A DNA stretch of 64,000 nucleotides, taken from contig OY751489.1 of assembly GCA_963565915.1 (NCBI GenBank), forward strand, positions 744,001 through 808,000. The letters run 5' to 3'. The translations under genes and the position numbers were made by a program. The DNA is from Entoloma clypeatum. Taxonomy: Eukaryota > Basidiomycota > Agaricomycetes > Agaricales > Entolomataceae. This document shows positions 42,936-53,840 of this stretch, in pieces (the stretch's first letter is position 1; each line of letters starts with the position of its first letter). The notes under the pieces are model-generated. The model was not told the DNA's origin. It ran no database searches and saw nothing but the letters and a program-made list of their open reading frames with translations.

Positions 42936-43891
42936 CGAGGGGGTTGCTCAATGGCCGGTGCAATGAACTCGACCATCTCCTCGGCGTGGTTGGACTCGTT
43001 GTCTGCGTTGTTGGCGCGCTTCTTCTGGTTGTGCCAGCGTCCTTTTCCCTTCTTCTTTTCAGAAGCGGTACTTGGGTCGGTCGAGTTAGTCTGCTTGTCA
43101 GTGTTGTTACGCGAGGTACTCGGCGCTGTTTGCTTTTCTCATTTGGGGTCTTGCCCCTTTCGCTTAGTCCCGGAGATTTTCCGGGCCTGCTCGTTGGACG
43201 CCTGAGTAGACCCTATCGCATATTTGCGCCGGTACTCTGAGACGATGCTGTCGGTGACGGCCTGCCATGTGAAGTCGTCGGCATCATAGACCTGGAAGAG
43301 GGCGGTGGAGAGGGACGACCAGGCATCAGGAATGGCACTTGCCAGGATCATAGCCTGCATCAGATCAGGCATGACGAATTTCGCATCGCTGAGGCAAGCG
43401 AAGAGTGACCCAAGGCACTCGATTTCTGGTACGGGGTCGCGACCCGACAGCTTGAAGGAGGCAGCGGCTTTGAAGTCGCCGAATATGGTGGCGGGGGAGA
43501 CCTTTGAATATGCGTCCTTTAACAATGTCCAAGCTTCTTTCGAGGTTTTGGTGTCCTTGATGTGCCTCCTGATAGCCTCAGAGACTTTGAGGCGAATGGG
43601 ACACAGGGCCATGTCGTCGTCCCTAATCCAGTTTTTCCTTTCTTTGTGGAAGGCGGGCTGGTCGACGGTGGTGGTGATGACCGGAGGCTGGGTTGCAGAT
43701 GTCGAGGTGGCGGAGGCAGGGGTGGAGACCGTGACGGTGAAGTCCGTGATGTTGGGGCGCTCAATGTCGCCGGATACGAGGCGCCAGACTCCTTGATGGA
43801 GAAGGTACGACTTCATTTTTTCGGCCCAACTCTGGTAGTCGATGCCATTGAAGATGACGATGGAGTCGAGGGCGGAGCGAGAGGTAGACAT
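42936..43891 (-). pseudogene. Copia-3 gag, truncated
   Basis: ATG 43891 (MSTSRSALD), gag core as in Copia-1/2 (WAEKMKSYLLHQGVW, AIRRHIKDTKTSKEAWTLLK, YDADDFTWQAVTDSIVSEYR). TGA 43139-43141 replaces the Trp codon in PKWEKQ. The frame then shifts, and Lys-rich and FIAPAI segments are traceable to about 42940, where G1d begins. Protease is missing. Confidence 0.85.
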
Positions 43892-44238
43892 TTTTAATGA
43901 ATCTAAAAGGAGTTCTCCCAATCAGTGATGTTCTTGATTTTTAGAGAAAACAAATAAATGATTCCTCATAACATATTCCCTTCAGGAATAGCGGTTTGTG
44001 GGAAAAAACCCTTTTTGTCAGAAGTGTATGAGGTATGATCAACGTTTCCACATGACGTGTACTAAGTCAATCCCCTTAGGGACGCTTCATGACAGGTACT
44101 TGTCGTAATGATGTTCCCAGGTTCATATGTGAAGAAGTATGACTCAGAACCTAGATCTTTCGATCGGTTCTTTGCCAACCAGGGTAGAGTGGGCAGGTAC
44201 TCGCTGTTGCCAGCGTTCCCAAGTCCCTCTGCTATCCG

Positions 44239-44250
44239 GGGCCCATAACC
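44239..44250 (-). promoter_or_regulatory. Copia-3 primer binding site
   Basis: GGTTATGGGCCC on the minus strand, adjoining the LTR; same half-tRNA type as Copia-1 and -2. Confidence 0.8.
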
Positions 44251-44558
44251 TGTTGAAGTTCCACCTGGGCGCTAGCCGCAGATGTACTGAGCAACACAGC
44301 TACAGTGGAAGTACTCTACTCTACTGTTCTAGTCACTTACTTGGTTGAGAAGGGTGGGGCTGGTGAGAGCGGTTGAGGCTGGTAAGAGCGATGGAGCTGG
44401 TTAAGAGTCAAGAGACAACTTGTTGATATTGACAGTTTTCTGGTCTTATATACCGTACTACTGTTTGTACCAACCAAATAAGTGTGTAATCGAAGATGTC
44501 TAAGGTCACGTGATATAATCTAATCTAATCTAATCTATGTGATGGAAAAGTTTCAACA
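44251..44558 (-). repeat. Copia-3 LTR
   Basis: 308 bp, TGTTGAA...TTCAACA, about 90 percent similar by eye to the other copia LTRs. It has pol sequence on one side and gag sequence on the other. Confidence 0.9.
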
Positions 44559-44628
44559 CCCCCCCATATTTAGTACATACTTCTAAATACATTTTTACTT
44601 TTTCCCATATAGGTACTCTTTTCTTTGC

Positions 44629-45380
44629 CTAATTTTTTAGTAGTCCAAAGTACGGGATAAACTTGCCAAAGAGGATTTTCCCCAGATTCTTAGTTAAAAG
44701 GTCTGCAGGGTTATTCACTCCTTTGATGAATTCAACCGTAATGATGCCTTCGGATACTTTTTCTCTGACGAAGTGGAATCGCACGTCGATGTGCTTGGAC
44801 CGCTTTTCAGTTACAGGGTTGGATGTGATAAAGACGGAGCCATTGTTATCTCCATAGATCGGGACTGATCCGATCTGCATCCCAAGTTTGGCAAGCATGC
44901 TTCTAAGCCATGTCACTGCGCGACTGCAATCTGATAGCGCCATGTATTCTGCTTCTGTGGAAGAGAGGGCAATGGTTTTCTGCGCTGATGAAACCCATGT
45001 TACTGCTCCAGACGCCAGCAATATGAAGTAACCAGTGGTGGATTTCCTGGTGTTTTCGTCTGACGCCCAATCGGAGTCTGTGAAGGCGTAGATTCCTTTC
45101 CCAGAATCACCATCGTACATGATCGCGTAATCTTTCGTTGCCTTCAAATACCTGCAAATATCCCTAGCCACTTCTAAATGGCATTTGGTAGGGTTTGCAG
45201 AGAATTGGGACATTTTGATTACGGCGAAACAGATGTTGGGTCTTGTCCTGATCATTAAGTACAGTAGTGATCCGATGACGGATTGGTACTTGGATCTGAG
45301 TTCCACATTGGGTTCATCTTCGGACTTCATGGGTTTGTAGCCCGTCGGGAGTGGGGTGTGGGTGGCGTTGGATTCGTACC
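44629..45380 (-). pseudogene. Copia-3 RT end and RNase H
   Basis: Minus strand, open to TAG 44629: ESNATHTPLPTGYKPM, RTRPNICFAVIKMSQ, FTDSDWASDENTRKSTTGYF, SSTEAEYMALSDC, YGDNNGSVFI, SKHIDVRFHFVREKV. Begins at the G1 LTR junction, so the polymerase core is absent. The RNase H residues are intact. Confidence 0.9.
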
Positions 45381-45781
45381 TGTTACGGACTCTACAGTAT
45401 GAGGACCACGTCATATCTTTTACTTATCGGCCCGACTCGGCGCCCTCTTATGAACTTACTATGTCTAATATCTACTTTCGCAACCTTTGATTCCCAGTCT
45501 GACTCATTACATTACTTCGTCATCCCCTTTAGTATACTTCGCTCCCGTGCTGACTCGCTTTCCGCAGTCAGCTTACTCATTGTACATAGCCCTCCGCAGT
45601 CGCCTGACTCATGTGCACTGCCTTCCGCAGTACTGACTCATCCGCTACCGCCTATAGTCAGTACCTATATAAACCTCTTGTACTGTAGTAGATTCCTTAG
45701 ATTTAGCAATCACATTGCTCTTCGCCTTTCCACTTCCTGCATACTCTGCCCAAACCTTGGAACGGTTTGTTAAGCATACCA
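45381..45781 (+). repeat. lone G1 LTR at the Copia-3/G3b junction
   Basis: About 401 bp, TGTTACGG...CATACCA, second G1 subtype. Left neighbour GTACC then copia pol; right neighbour G3 protease sequence. No target duplication is seen, so it marks a recombination joint rather than a simple solo LTR. Confidence 0.88.
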
Positions 45782-47635
45782 ATTACAGCCTATGTGACTC
45801 TGCTCGATTCCTCCTGTTCTATGGTTCTTGGATACAACTGGCTCACCCGCTACAATCCTATGATTGACTGGGTATTGGGCAGTATTACTTTCTGTCCACA
45901 GCTCTTGAAGGAGTCTCTGACCTTGACGTCTTCTGTCAGGTCAGCTCTGCTACCTCCGCAGACCTCTCCCGATAATCCGACCTCTGACTCTGGCACACCC
46001 GCTGCAACTCTGGACGTTGTTCCGAATATTGCATTGATAAATGCAGCCGCATTTGTGCGTGCTTGCAAACTTCCGGGTGCCCAATCTTTCCAAATTCACC
46101 TCTCCGACCACACGATCTCCACCCAATCCGCTTCCATGTCCGAGGAACCTCCAGACCTCTCCCATATCCCAGAGGAATATCACGATTTTGCTGATGTTTT
46201 TAGCAAGACAAAAGCAGACACCCTCGCTCCGCATCGTCCATATGACCTCTGCATTGAGTTAGAAGACAGATCGACTCCCCCTATTGGCCCTATGTACTCC
46301 ATTTCACAATCCGAACTATCTGCCCTGCGAAACTTCATAGACAAACATTTGGCCATTGGTTTCATTTTCCCCTCTCGCTCTCTGCACGGCGCTCCGGTCC
46401 TCTTTGTCTGAAAGAAGGACGGTTCCCCCTGCCTGTGTGTCGACTATCGGGGCCTGAACAATGTTACCAAGAAGGATCGATACCCTCTTCCACTCATCTC
46501 TGACCTCCTTTCCACTGCCGGAAAAGCGTGTGTTTATACCACTCTCGATCTCTGGCATGCATATCATCTTGTCCGCATTGCCGATGGAGATGAATGGAAA
46601 ACCACTTTCCGCACTTGTTACGGATCGTTTGAATGGCTTGTTATGCCTTTTGGACTATCCAACGCCCCTGCCACTTTTCAGCGATTTGTGAATGATATCT
46701 TCAGTGACCTCCTCGATGTTACAGTGGTGGTCTACCTCGATGACATTCTCATTTACTCCGACAACCCCGCCAAGCACCCCGACAATGTCAAGGAAGTTCT
46801 CCGACATCTCCGCAAGAACAGACTTTACGTCCGCTCCGACAAGTGCGAATTTTCTGTCAACACAGTCGAATACCTTGTTTTCATCCTTTCTCCCTCCGGT
46901 CTCCGCATGTCCGAAACCAAGGTGAAGACCATCCAATAGTGGCCTGAACCTTGAAAAGTGAAGGACGTACAGTCTTTCCTTGGATTCACGAATTTCTGTC
47001 GATGTTTCATTCACGGTTATTCGGACATTGTTGTTCTGCTCACCCGACTCACCCGGAAGGGTACTCCGTTCTGTTTCTCTGACTCCGCACAGAGTGCGTT
47101 CAACAAGTTGAAACTTGCTTTTACCAAAGCACCAGTCCTCACTTATTGGATTCCTGATCGACCTATTATCATCGAGACGGACGCCTCTGACTATGCACTT
47201 GGTGCTATTTTGTCCATCCGGACCTCTGATGAGGAGATACACCCAGTAGCGTTCCACTCCCGCACCTTCACCGCCCTGGAACTCAACTACGACACGCATG
47301 ACAAGGAGTTACTTGCTATCCATGAAGCATTCAAGGTATGGCGACATTACCTTGAAGGCTCCGCTGCTCCGATCGATGTTGTCACAGACCACAAGAACCT
47401 GGAGTACTTCGCCACTACAAAGGTTCTCACCCGCCGACAGGCCCAGTGGTCCGAGTTCCTCTCTCAGTTCAATCTCTTGATTCGCTTCCGCCGCGGACGT
47501 CTCAGTACCAAGCTGGACTCTTTGACTAGACGATGGGATGTCTATCCCAAAGAGGGGAATAGCAACTATGCATTGGTAAATCCAAGCAACTTCCGACCAA
47601 GAACAGCTGTCCACATCTCTCCAAGTGTTATGCTT
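45782..47635 (+). pseudogene. G3b protease end, RT and RNase H
   Basis: Starts within protease (ITAYVTLLDSSCSMVLGYNW). RT: SALRNFIDKHLAIGFIFPS, TGA 46409 before [42 protein letters not shown], catalytic [16 protein letters not shown] 46937 and TGA 46952 interrupt the thumb (QWPEPRKVKD expected). RNase H: ETDASDYALGAIL, DKELLAIHEAF, TDHKNLEYF. It keeps the linker (RGRLSTKLDSLTRRWDVYPK) missing from G3a, up to the G1c insertion at 47636. Confidence 0.88.
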
Positions 47636-48027
47636 AACAAACCGTTCCAAGGTTTGGGCAGAGTATGCAGGAAAGTGGAAAGGCGAAGAGCAAAGTGATT
47701 GCTAAATCTAAGGAATCTACTACAGTACAAGAGGTTTATATAGGTACTGACTATAGGTGGTAGCGGATGAGTCAGTACTGCGGAAGGCAGTGCGCATGAG
47801 TAAGGCGACTGCGGAAGGCTATGTACAGTGAGTAAGCTGACTGTGGAAAGCGAGTCAGTGTGGGAGCGAAGTATACTAAAGGGGATGATGAAGTAATGTA
47901 ATGAGTCAGCCTGGAAATCGAAGGTTGTGAAAGTAGACATTAGACATAGTGAGTTCGTAAGAGGGCACCGAGTCGGGCCGATAAGTAAAAGATATGACAT
48001 GGTCCTCATACCGTAGAGTCCGTAACA
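47636..48027 (-). repeat. G1c 3' LTR
   Basis: 392 bp, TGTTACGG...CATAACA (minus). Second subtype. Polypurine GGAGAGGGGAACA adjoins it at 48028-48040. Confidence 0.92.
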
Positions 48028-48061
48028 TGTTCCCCTCTCCAAGCTCTGTGTCCTCACAGAG

Positions 48062-48467
48062 TCACTGTCCCCATCCCTCGTTGTTGCCAGGATCGGACCA
48101 GTTCGGACTTTCCTTGAGGCTCCAATCATATATCAACTCCTCATTGATGGCTACGGCGAGTTCTAGGCCTTTGATGGCCAGCCGAATGCGTCGGTTTTCG
48201 ATGACGAGGGTGCTGGTGTAATTCCCGAGAATTTGTTTCTCTTCGGGAGTGAGGGCGACGGGGAGATTGCACAACGAATGAAGTCGGATATTCATCTGGC
48301 GATGAAGGAGATCGGCGAGGGAAGTTTCAAGGGCATGGATTTGGTCTCTCATGGAGAGCGCTTCATTCATAAGGGCGGCAATGGCAGGGTTGATGTCGGT
48401 GGTGGAGGTGGAGGGACGATGGTGTTTGACATGGTGGTGGAGGTGGAGGGACGATGGTGTTTGACAT
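48062..48467 (-). pseudogene. G1 ORF3, extra ORF after pol
   Basis: Sense to pol, between the chromodomain and the 3' LTR. From ATG 48370 a 102-codon frame reads MNEALSMRDQIHALETSLAD, LCNLPVALTPEEKQILGNYT, IENRRIRLAIKGLELAVAIN, ELIYDWSLKESPNWSD. The natural start is MSNTIV (seen intact at 42839 in G1d), but here a 35-nt tandem duplication (two ATG copies at 48467 and 48432) and a 1-nt loss break the frame. The protein is mostly helical with no motif I recognise. It is deleted in G1b. The similarity of its start to the antisense block in gag shows it has been copied elsewhere in the element. Confidence 0.6.
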
Positions 48468-48598
48468 GGCGGTGAAGATGGTTGAGAGGTAAAAGAAGAA
48501 TGGGGTGGCTATATTGGGCAGGGAAAAGACTAGAGCGGGGAACTCAGTGTGTGGTTGACTGATGAGGTCGATACTGCTGGGTTTTGAGAACTCGTCTT

Positions 48599-51500
48599 TT
48601 ATTGTGGACGAGACGGGTTCTGCCGATGGAAATCACGGATCAAATCTTGAGCGTTCTGAACATTAGCTCGAGGTTCCCATGTGTTCTCTTCTGGACCATA
48701 TCCTTCCCACTGGACGAGGTACTGGATCTTTCCGCAGAACTTTCGAGAGTCTACGATTGTAGACACATGGTATTCTTCTCGTCCTTTGATGATGATCGGA
48801 TCAGGGGCTGGTTTCTTTTTCTGGATGGCGTACTTCGGAGTTTCATATGGTGACAACAGGGTCTCGTTGAACACAGGGTGAATCATCTTCCAAGTCTTCG
48901 GAAGATCAAGAAGGTATGCGCTAGCTCCTTTCTTCTCTAGGACTTTGAATGGTCCATGTTGGAGTGCAGCAAGTTTCTTTGAGGGGCGATCGGTCCTGAT
49001 GTTAGTCCCTTCTAGCCACACCTTGTCCCTGATGCGGTAGTCCCGAGACGGATTTCGCTGTGTGTCAACTGTCTTCTTCATCTGATCCTGTGCTTGTTTC
49101 AGCGCAGCATTGGCTTCTTCTCATGCCTGTTTAAGTTTTTTCAAGAAGTCGTTGGCAGCCGGATTAGTATCTTCTAACACGAGCTCTCCCTTCCATGGAT
49201 GTAAACTGTAGTTGAGGTAGAATGGAGTGTGCTTCGTTGCCTGATGTTCTTTGTCATTGTACTGGAACTCTGCGATTGCGATCCATTCAGCCCAATCATC
49301 CTGTAGATGGTTGACAAAGTTTCGTAAGAATACTTCCGTTTTCTGATGCGATCGCTCGGCCTGTCCATCAGTCTGTGGGTGGTATGCGGTGGACAGGTTC
49401 CTCTTGATCCCTAACATGCGGCAGAGTATCTCCATGAACTTCGCGGCGAACTGTGGTCCCCTATCGCTGATGATCTTCTTGGGGATCCCATGAAGCTTCC
49501 ATATCTGATCCTGATAGATATTGGCTAATCCTTCAGCTGATAGTTCCACAGTTGTCGGAATGAGGTGAAGCATCTTCGAATGTCTATCCGTGATGACCAG
49601 AATTGCATTTTTCCCATCAGATTCTGGTATTGGTCCCACGACGTCGATTCCTATGTCTTCCCATGGGTGACTTGGTGCTGCATGGGGATGTAGCGGAGCA
49701 TGTCGCTTTTGTCGGTTGATCTTGTTGCGTTGACAAGTGTCGCAACCCTTCACGTACTTCTTCACATCATGCAGTATGGTAGGCCACCAGTAGGTGCGAG
49801 TGAGGAGTTCATGTGTCCGGTACTGTCCTGGATGTCCAGCCACCGGTGCATCGTGTGACTCGAACATCAATTCTTGTCGTAATTGTGGGTCTGGCGGGAC
49901 ATAGACTCGTTCTCCTGCATAGGTGATCCCATTCTCCTGTTGATACCAATGAGGATTCTTTTTTAGGCCCTGCGCTACTTCTGTCTCCATGCGGTTCGAA
50001 GCCTTGATGCGTGCGATCCATGGGTTTTCGATGGTTGTGATGTTTCCAATTTTGATGGAATCAGATGTCTCACCCCCTTCAAAGAATTGTTCCTCCGTGA
50101 ACATCTCCATTTGTACCACATCTTCTGATTCCAACTGTTTCAAGAATAGTCCCTCCTTGAGCATTTGGTCACTGTCCTGTGGTTCGAGTTCCGCTTCATA
50201 CCAGGGTAAGCATGACAGGATGTCCGCTTTCGCATTGGTCTTGCCGGGCACATGCCGTAATTCGAAGTCATAGTCTTGTAACTTCATTTTCCAGCGTCGC
50301 TGTCGTTGATTTAGGTCCTGAGGACGACGGAAATATTCCAGGTTCTTGTGATCGGTCAAGATCTCGAAACGTTCCCTGGCTTCAAGCAGATAGTGTCTCC
50401 AATCTTTCAATGCTTCCACGACTGCCAGAAGTTCCTTGTCATATATCTCATAATTCTGTTCGGCCGCGGACATGGTCCGCGACAAGAATGCGATGGGGTG
50501 CCATTTGTCGTCTTGCTTCTGAGAGAGTACTGCTCCAATTGCATAGCCCGATGCATCGGTTTCAACCCTGAACTGTCCCTCTGGTTTCGGTAATGCCAAG
50601 ACTGGTGCCAATGTAATTGCCCATATGAGACCTTCAAAAGCTTGCTGCTCTGTTGGTCCCCAAGTAAACGTCGTACCACCTGTGAGCGTGGTGAGAGGTT
50701 TCGCGATGTTTGAGTACCCTTCAATAAAACTTCGATAGAAGTTAGCAAATCCAAGGAACTTCTGAACTTCCTTTTTTGATGTGGGTGCTCGCCAGTTTCG
50801 AATTGTATCCACCTTCTCAGTTTCCATCTCAACACGTCCCTCACCAACCACATATCCCAATATAGGACATTTCGTTACTTCCCATAAACACTTCTTCTCC
50901 TTTAGGAACAAATCATTGTCCGATAGGATCTGTAGGATTTCTTCAGTGTTTCGCGTGAGTTCTTCCTTGGTTTTACCGATAACCACAATGTCATCCATGT
51001 AGATCACGCAGATACGTCGGCAGATCTGGTCCCGGAATAGACTAGCCATCATTTGAGAGAACGTTCCCGGGGAGTTGCAAAGACCAAAAAACATGACCAA
51101 TGGTTCAAACAATCCTCAACTGGTGAGGAAGGCAGCTTTCCATTCATCGCCCTCCTTAATTCGGACGTTGTTATAGCCCCACATGATGTCCATTTTATTG
51201 AAGTAGACCGCATCTTTCAGTACGTCCAAGAGATCGGATATTCGTGGGAACTTGTCTTTGACCATGAATTTATTGACCATGCGGTAATCTTGTACCAATC
51301 ATTTGGAGCCATCCTTCTTGTTGATGAAGAAGCAAGGGGAGGCATAAGGGGATTTGGATGGGCAGATCTTTCCTGTTGCTAGACCCTCGTCAATGAATGT
51401 GTCCAATTCCTCTTGTTCCTTTTGCGTCATAGGATATGTATTTCCCCCTGGTTCTTTTGGTGCGTCCGGTGTAAGTTCGATACCATGGTCCCATTCCCTC

Positions 51501-52080
51501 TCCTTTGGGATCTTATCAAAGTTCTCTTTCTCGAAGAGATGAGCAAATCGTTCAACATATGAGGGTCGTTTGGTTGTGGGAGGTGGTGTGGGAGTGACAG
51601 CTTCCAAAATAGGGTCTCCAGGCTTCCATTTCTGATCCGACTTTTTGGGTGCATCTTTGTCGCGCACCTCAACCATGCGAACCCGGTGTTTATGACCATT
51701 AAGGTTAATCCTGAAATCCGAGTGTTTGGTTTGACATGTTGGGCACCGGTTAAATGTTACCGCGCCAGTTGTCCAATTGATTGTGGGGTTGTGGTGTACC
51801 AACCAGTCATGTCCCAAGAGCATGTCCGTTCTCCCAATGTCCAGTACCATTGCTTCCATGGTTTCCTGATGTGCTCCCAAATCCAGTTTGACTTCGGCAA
51901 GTTGGCTCGCTTTCTGTTGTCGATTTGGTGATCCATCCACATTTAGAATTGCTATGGGTGGTATTCCTCGTGTGGGGAGGTTCTGTTCGCTTACTATTCT
52001 GGGATAGATGCATGTGCGTTCACATCCGCTGTCAACCTCAGGTCGGATAACCTTTGGTCCTCGTCGTGTTTTGAGCTGCG
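48599..52080 (-). pseudogene. G1c pol: protease to chromodomain
   Basis: Same content as G1b pol on the minus strand. Protease; RT (VIYMDDIVV); RNase H; integrase (GHPGQYRTHELL, ISDRGPQF, DGQAERSHQ); chromodomain to 48599. Stops at 51299, 51116 and 49121 correspond one to one with 32678, 32861 and 34856 in G1b. Sequence is nearly indistinguishable from G1b by eye. Confidence 0.92.
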
Positions 52081-52109
52081 TTCAGAGATTCTGCGGTTGA
52101 TGTTTTTCT

Positions 52110-53438
52110 CTAGGATGTATTTCCCAACTCGCTGCCATGTCCAACACCACCGTTACCTCCACCTCTACCACCGACATCAACCCCGCCATCGCCGCCCTCC
52201 ACCTTCCTAACCCTTCCGGAGTTCTTCTTTGGCTTGCAGCAGTTGCGCACAATATGGCCTTCTTGGTCACAGTTGAAACATTTGCGACCATCTTTCTTCT
52301 TTGGAGCGCTACAGTCTTTAGCCAGATGACCGAAGCATTGACAGTTGTAGCAGCAGGCTACTCCTGCTTTGTCAATTTCCATGGCTTTGCCCTGACCACC
52401 ATAAGTGGTATCCGATCTGGTGCGCATGTTGCCACCACCTTGGATGACCAGTGCGTGTCCTTCCATCTGTCATCCCTTGTTTCGGATCTCCTTTGCATAA
52501 TCAGTGTACGTCTTGCCATCGCTAGCCACTTGTTCAGAGATTCTGCAGTTGACGTTCTTCTCTAGGATGTATTTCCCAGTTTCTTTGCCAAGGTTTGACA
52601 GTTTCAAGAGTTCTTCAAATTCATCCAAGAACTCATCAACGGTGCATTTCTCTTGTTTCAGGACTTCGAGTCTTGCTTTGGCAGCGACCGACTTGTTGGC
52701 GATGGAGAATTGTGTGGCGATATCATCGGAAAAACCTAGCCAGGTGATGTTCTCGTTGTCAACGGCAAGAGCGTCTAACTTGTTACTGGCCCAGTGTCTG
52801 CCGGACCCTTCCATCATGTGGGATAGCACTGCAAGAATCTTCTGATCGTCTGTGAGGCTCTTTTGGAACCTGATGTATAGTTTGGTGGTTTTCCACCACT
52901 CGTCAAAGGTGTATCTGTCCTTGAACATTCCCGGATCCTTGATGATCTTGGATGTATCCATTGTCTGTACAGCCGGAGCTTCTGCCATGTCTAGAGTCTG
53001 CGGAGGAGAAGAGGGGTCGGGTTGTTGGGATGAAGATGGGGTTCGGGATACAGGTAAGGATTGAAAATGAGTCCCTGTTCTAGGCGTCTGTTCAATATCC
53101 TAATCAATCTTCTGATAACGGTTGTCTGGACACCGATAAACTCTCTGATCTCTGTGATCCGACCTGTCTGAGGTCCTTCTTGAATGCGAAAGCTTTCGAG
53201 TTCGTTCTGTCGGGCGTTGTAACGCGTGATCTGGTGTTGCCGAGCAAGATGTATGCTCCAATTCGATGTACTGCTGGATGAGTGTAAAATCGATACTGTC
53301 TCGAGGACTTAGCTCCTCCTGTCGGGCTTCTGGCGTGCTGAATGGGTTACTGGTGAAGTCTTCGAAGAAGCGCGACGTCTTGACTTGTCTGGTAGTTGCT
53401 CTCTTCGCTCTGGGCGAACCTAACGAGATTTAGCAACT
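52110..53438 (-). pseudogene. G1c gag region with deletion
   Basis: Minus strand. Begins with the primer site next to the LTR, then leader ORF remnants lacking two blocks compared with G1b, then gag from MAEAPAVQTMDTSKIIKD (52988) to TGA 52470, and the two CCHC boxes (52466-52110). Includes the same antisense ORF3 fragment and 45-bp duplication as G1b, so both descend from one rearranged parent. Confidence 0.82.
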
Positions 53439-53840
53439 TGTTACGCTTAACAAACCATTCCAAGGTTCGGGCAGAGTATGCAGGAAAGTGGAAAGGCAAA
53501 GAGCAAAGTGATTGCTAAATCTAAGGAATCTACTACAGGACAAGAAGTTTATATAGGTACTGACGATAGGCGGTAGCGGATGAGTCAGTACTGCGGAAGG
53601 CAGTGCGCATGAGTAAGGCGACTGCGGAAGGCTATGTACAGAGAGTAAGCTGACTGCGGAAAGTGAGTCAGCGCGGGGGTGAAGTATACTACAGGGGATG
53701 ACAAAGTAATGTAATGAGTCAGACTGGGAATCGAAGGTTGCGAAAGTAGACATTAAACATAGTGAGTTCGTAAGAGGGCGCCGAGTCGGGCCGATAAGTA
53801 AAAGATATGACGTGGTCCTCATACTGTAGAGTCCATAACA
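53439..53840 (-). repeat. G1c 5' LTR
   Basis: 402 bp; carries first-subtype variants in part (CGTCAGTACC, CTTGTCCTGTAG) unlike its 3' LTR. Outer flank CCGAG. Confidence 0.92.

Larger units (their letters stand above)
42936..45380 (-). mobile_element. Copia-3, pol end - LTR - gag start arrangement
   Basis: Minus strand: the last part of pol (45414/45380-44629), polypurine tract (44559-44565), one LTR (44251-44558), half-tRNA primer site (44239-44250), and gag (43891 to about 42936). One LTR between a pol end and a gag start means two elements in tandem, or a circle-like or recombinant form. Both outer parts are cut: the pol side by a G1 LTR at 45381, the gag side by G1d. More divergent from Copia-1/2 than they are from each other. 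Confidence 0.85.
47636..53840 (-). mobile_element. G1c, Ty3/gypsy chromovirus nested in G3b
   Basis: Minus strand, 6205 bp: 5' LTR 53439-53840, gag region with a deletion, pol 52080-48599, ORF3, polypurine tract beside the 3' LTR 47636-48027. Flanks CCAAG and CCGAG form a 5-bp target duplication with one mismatch. Pol reads almost identical to G1b and carries the same TGA stops. A second deletion (near 53100 and 53257) removes parts of the leader and of gag. Confidence 0.93.
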
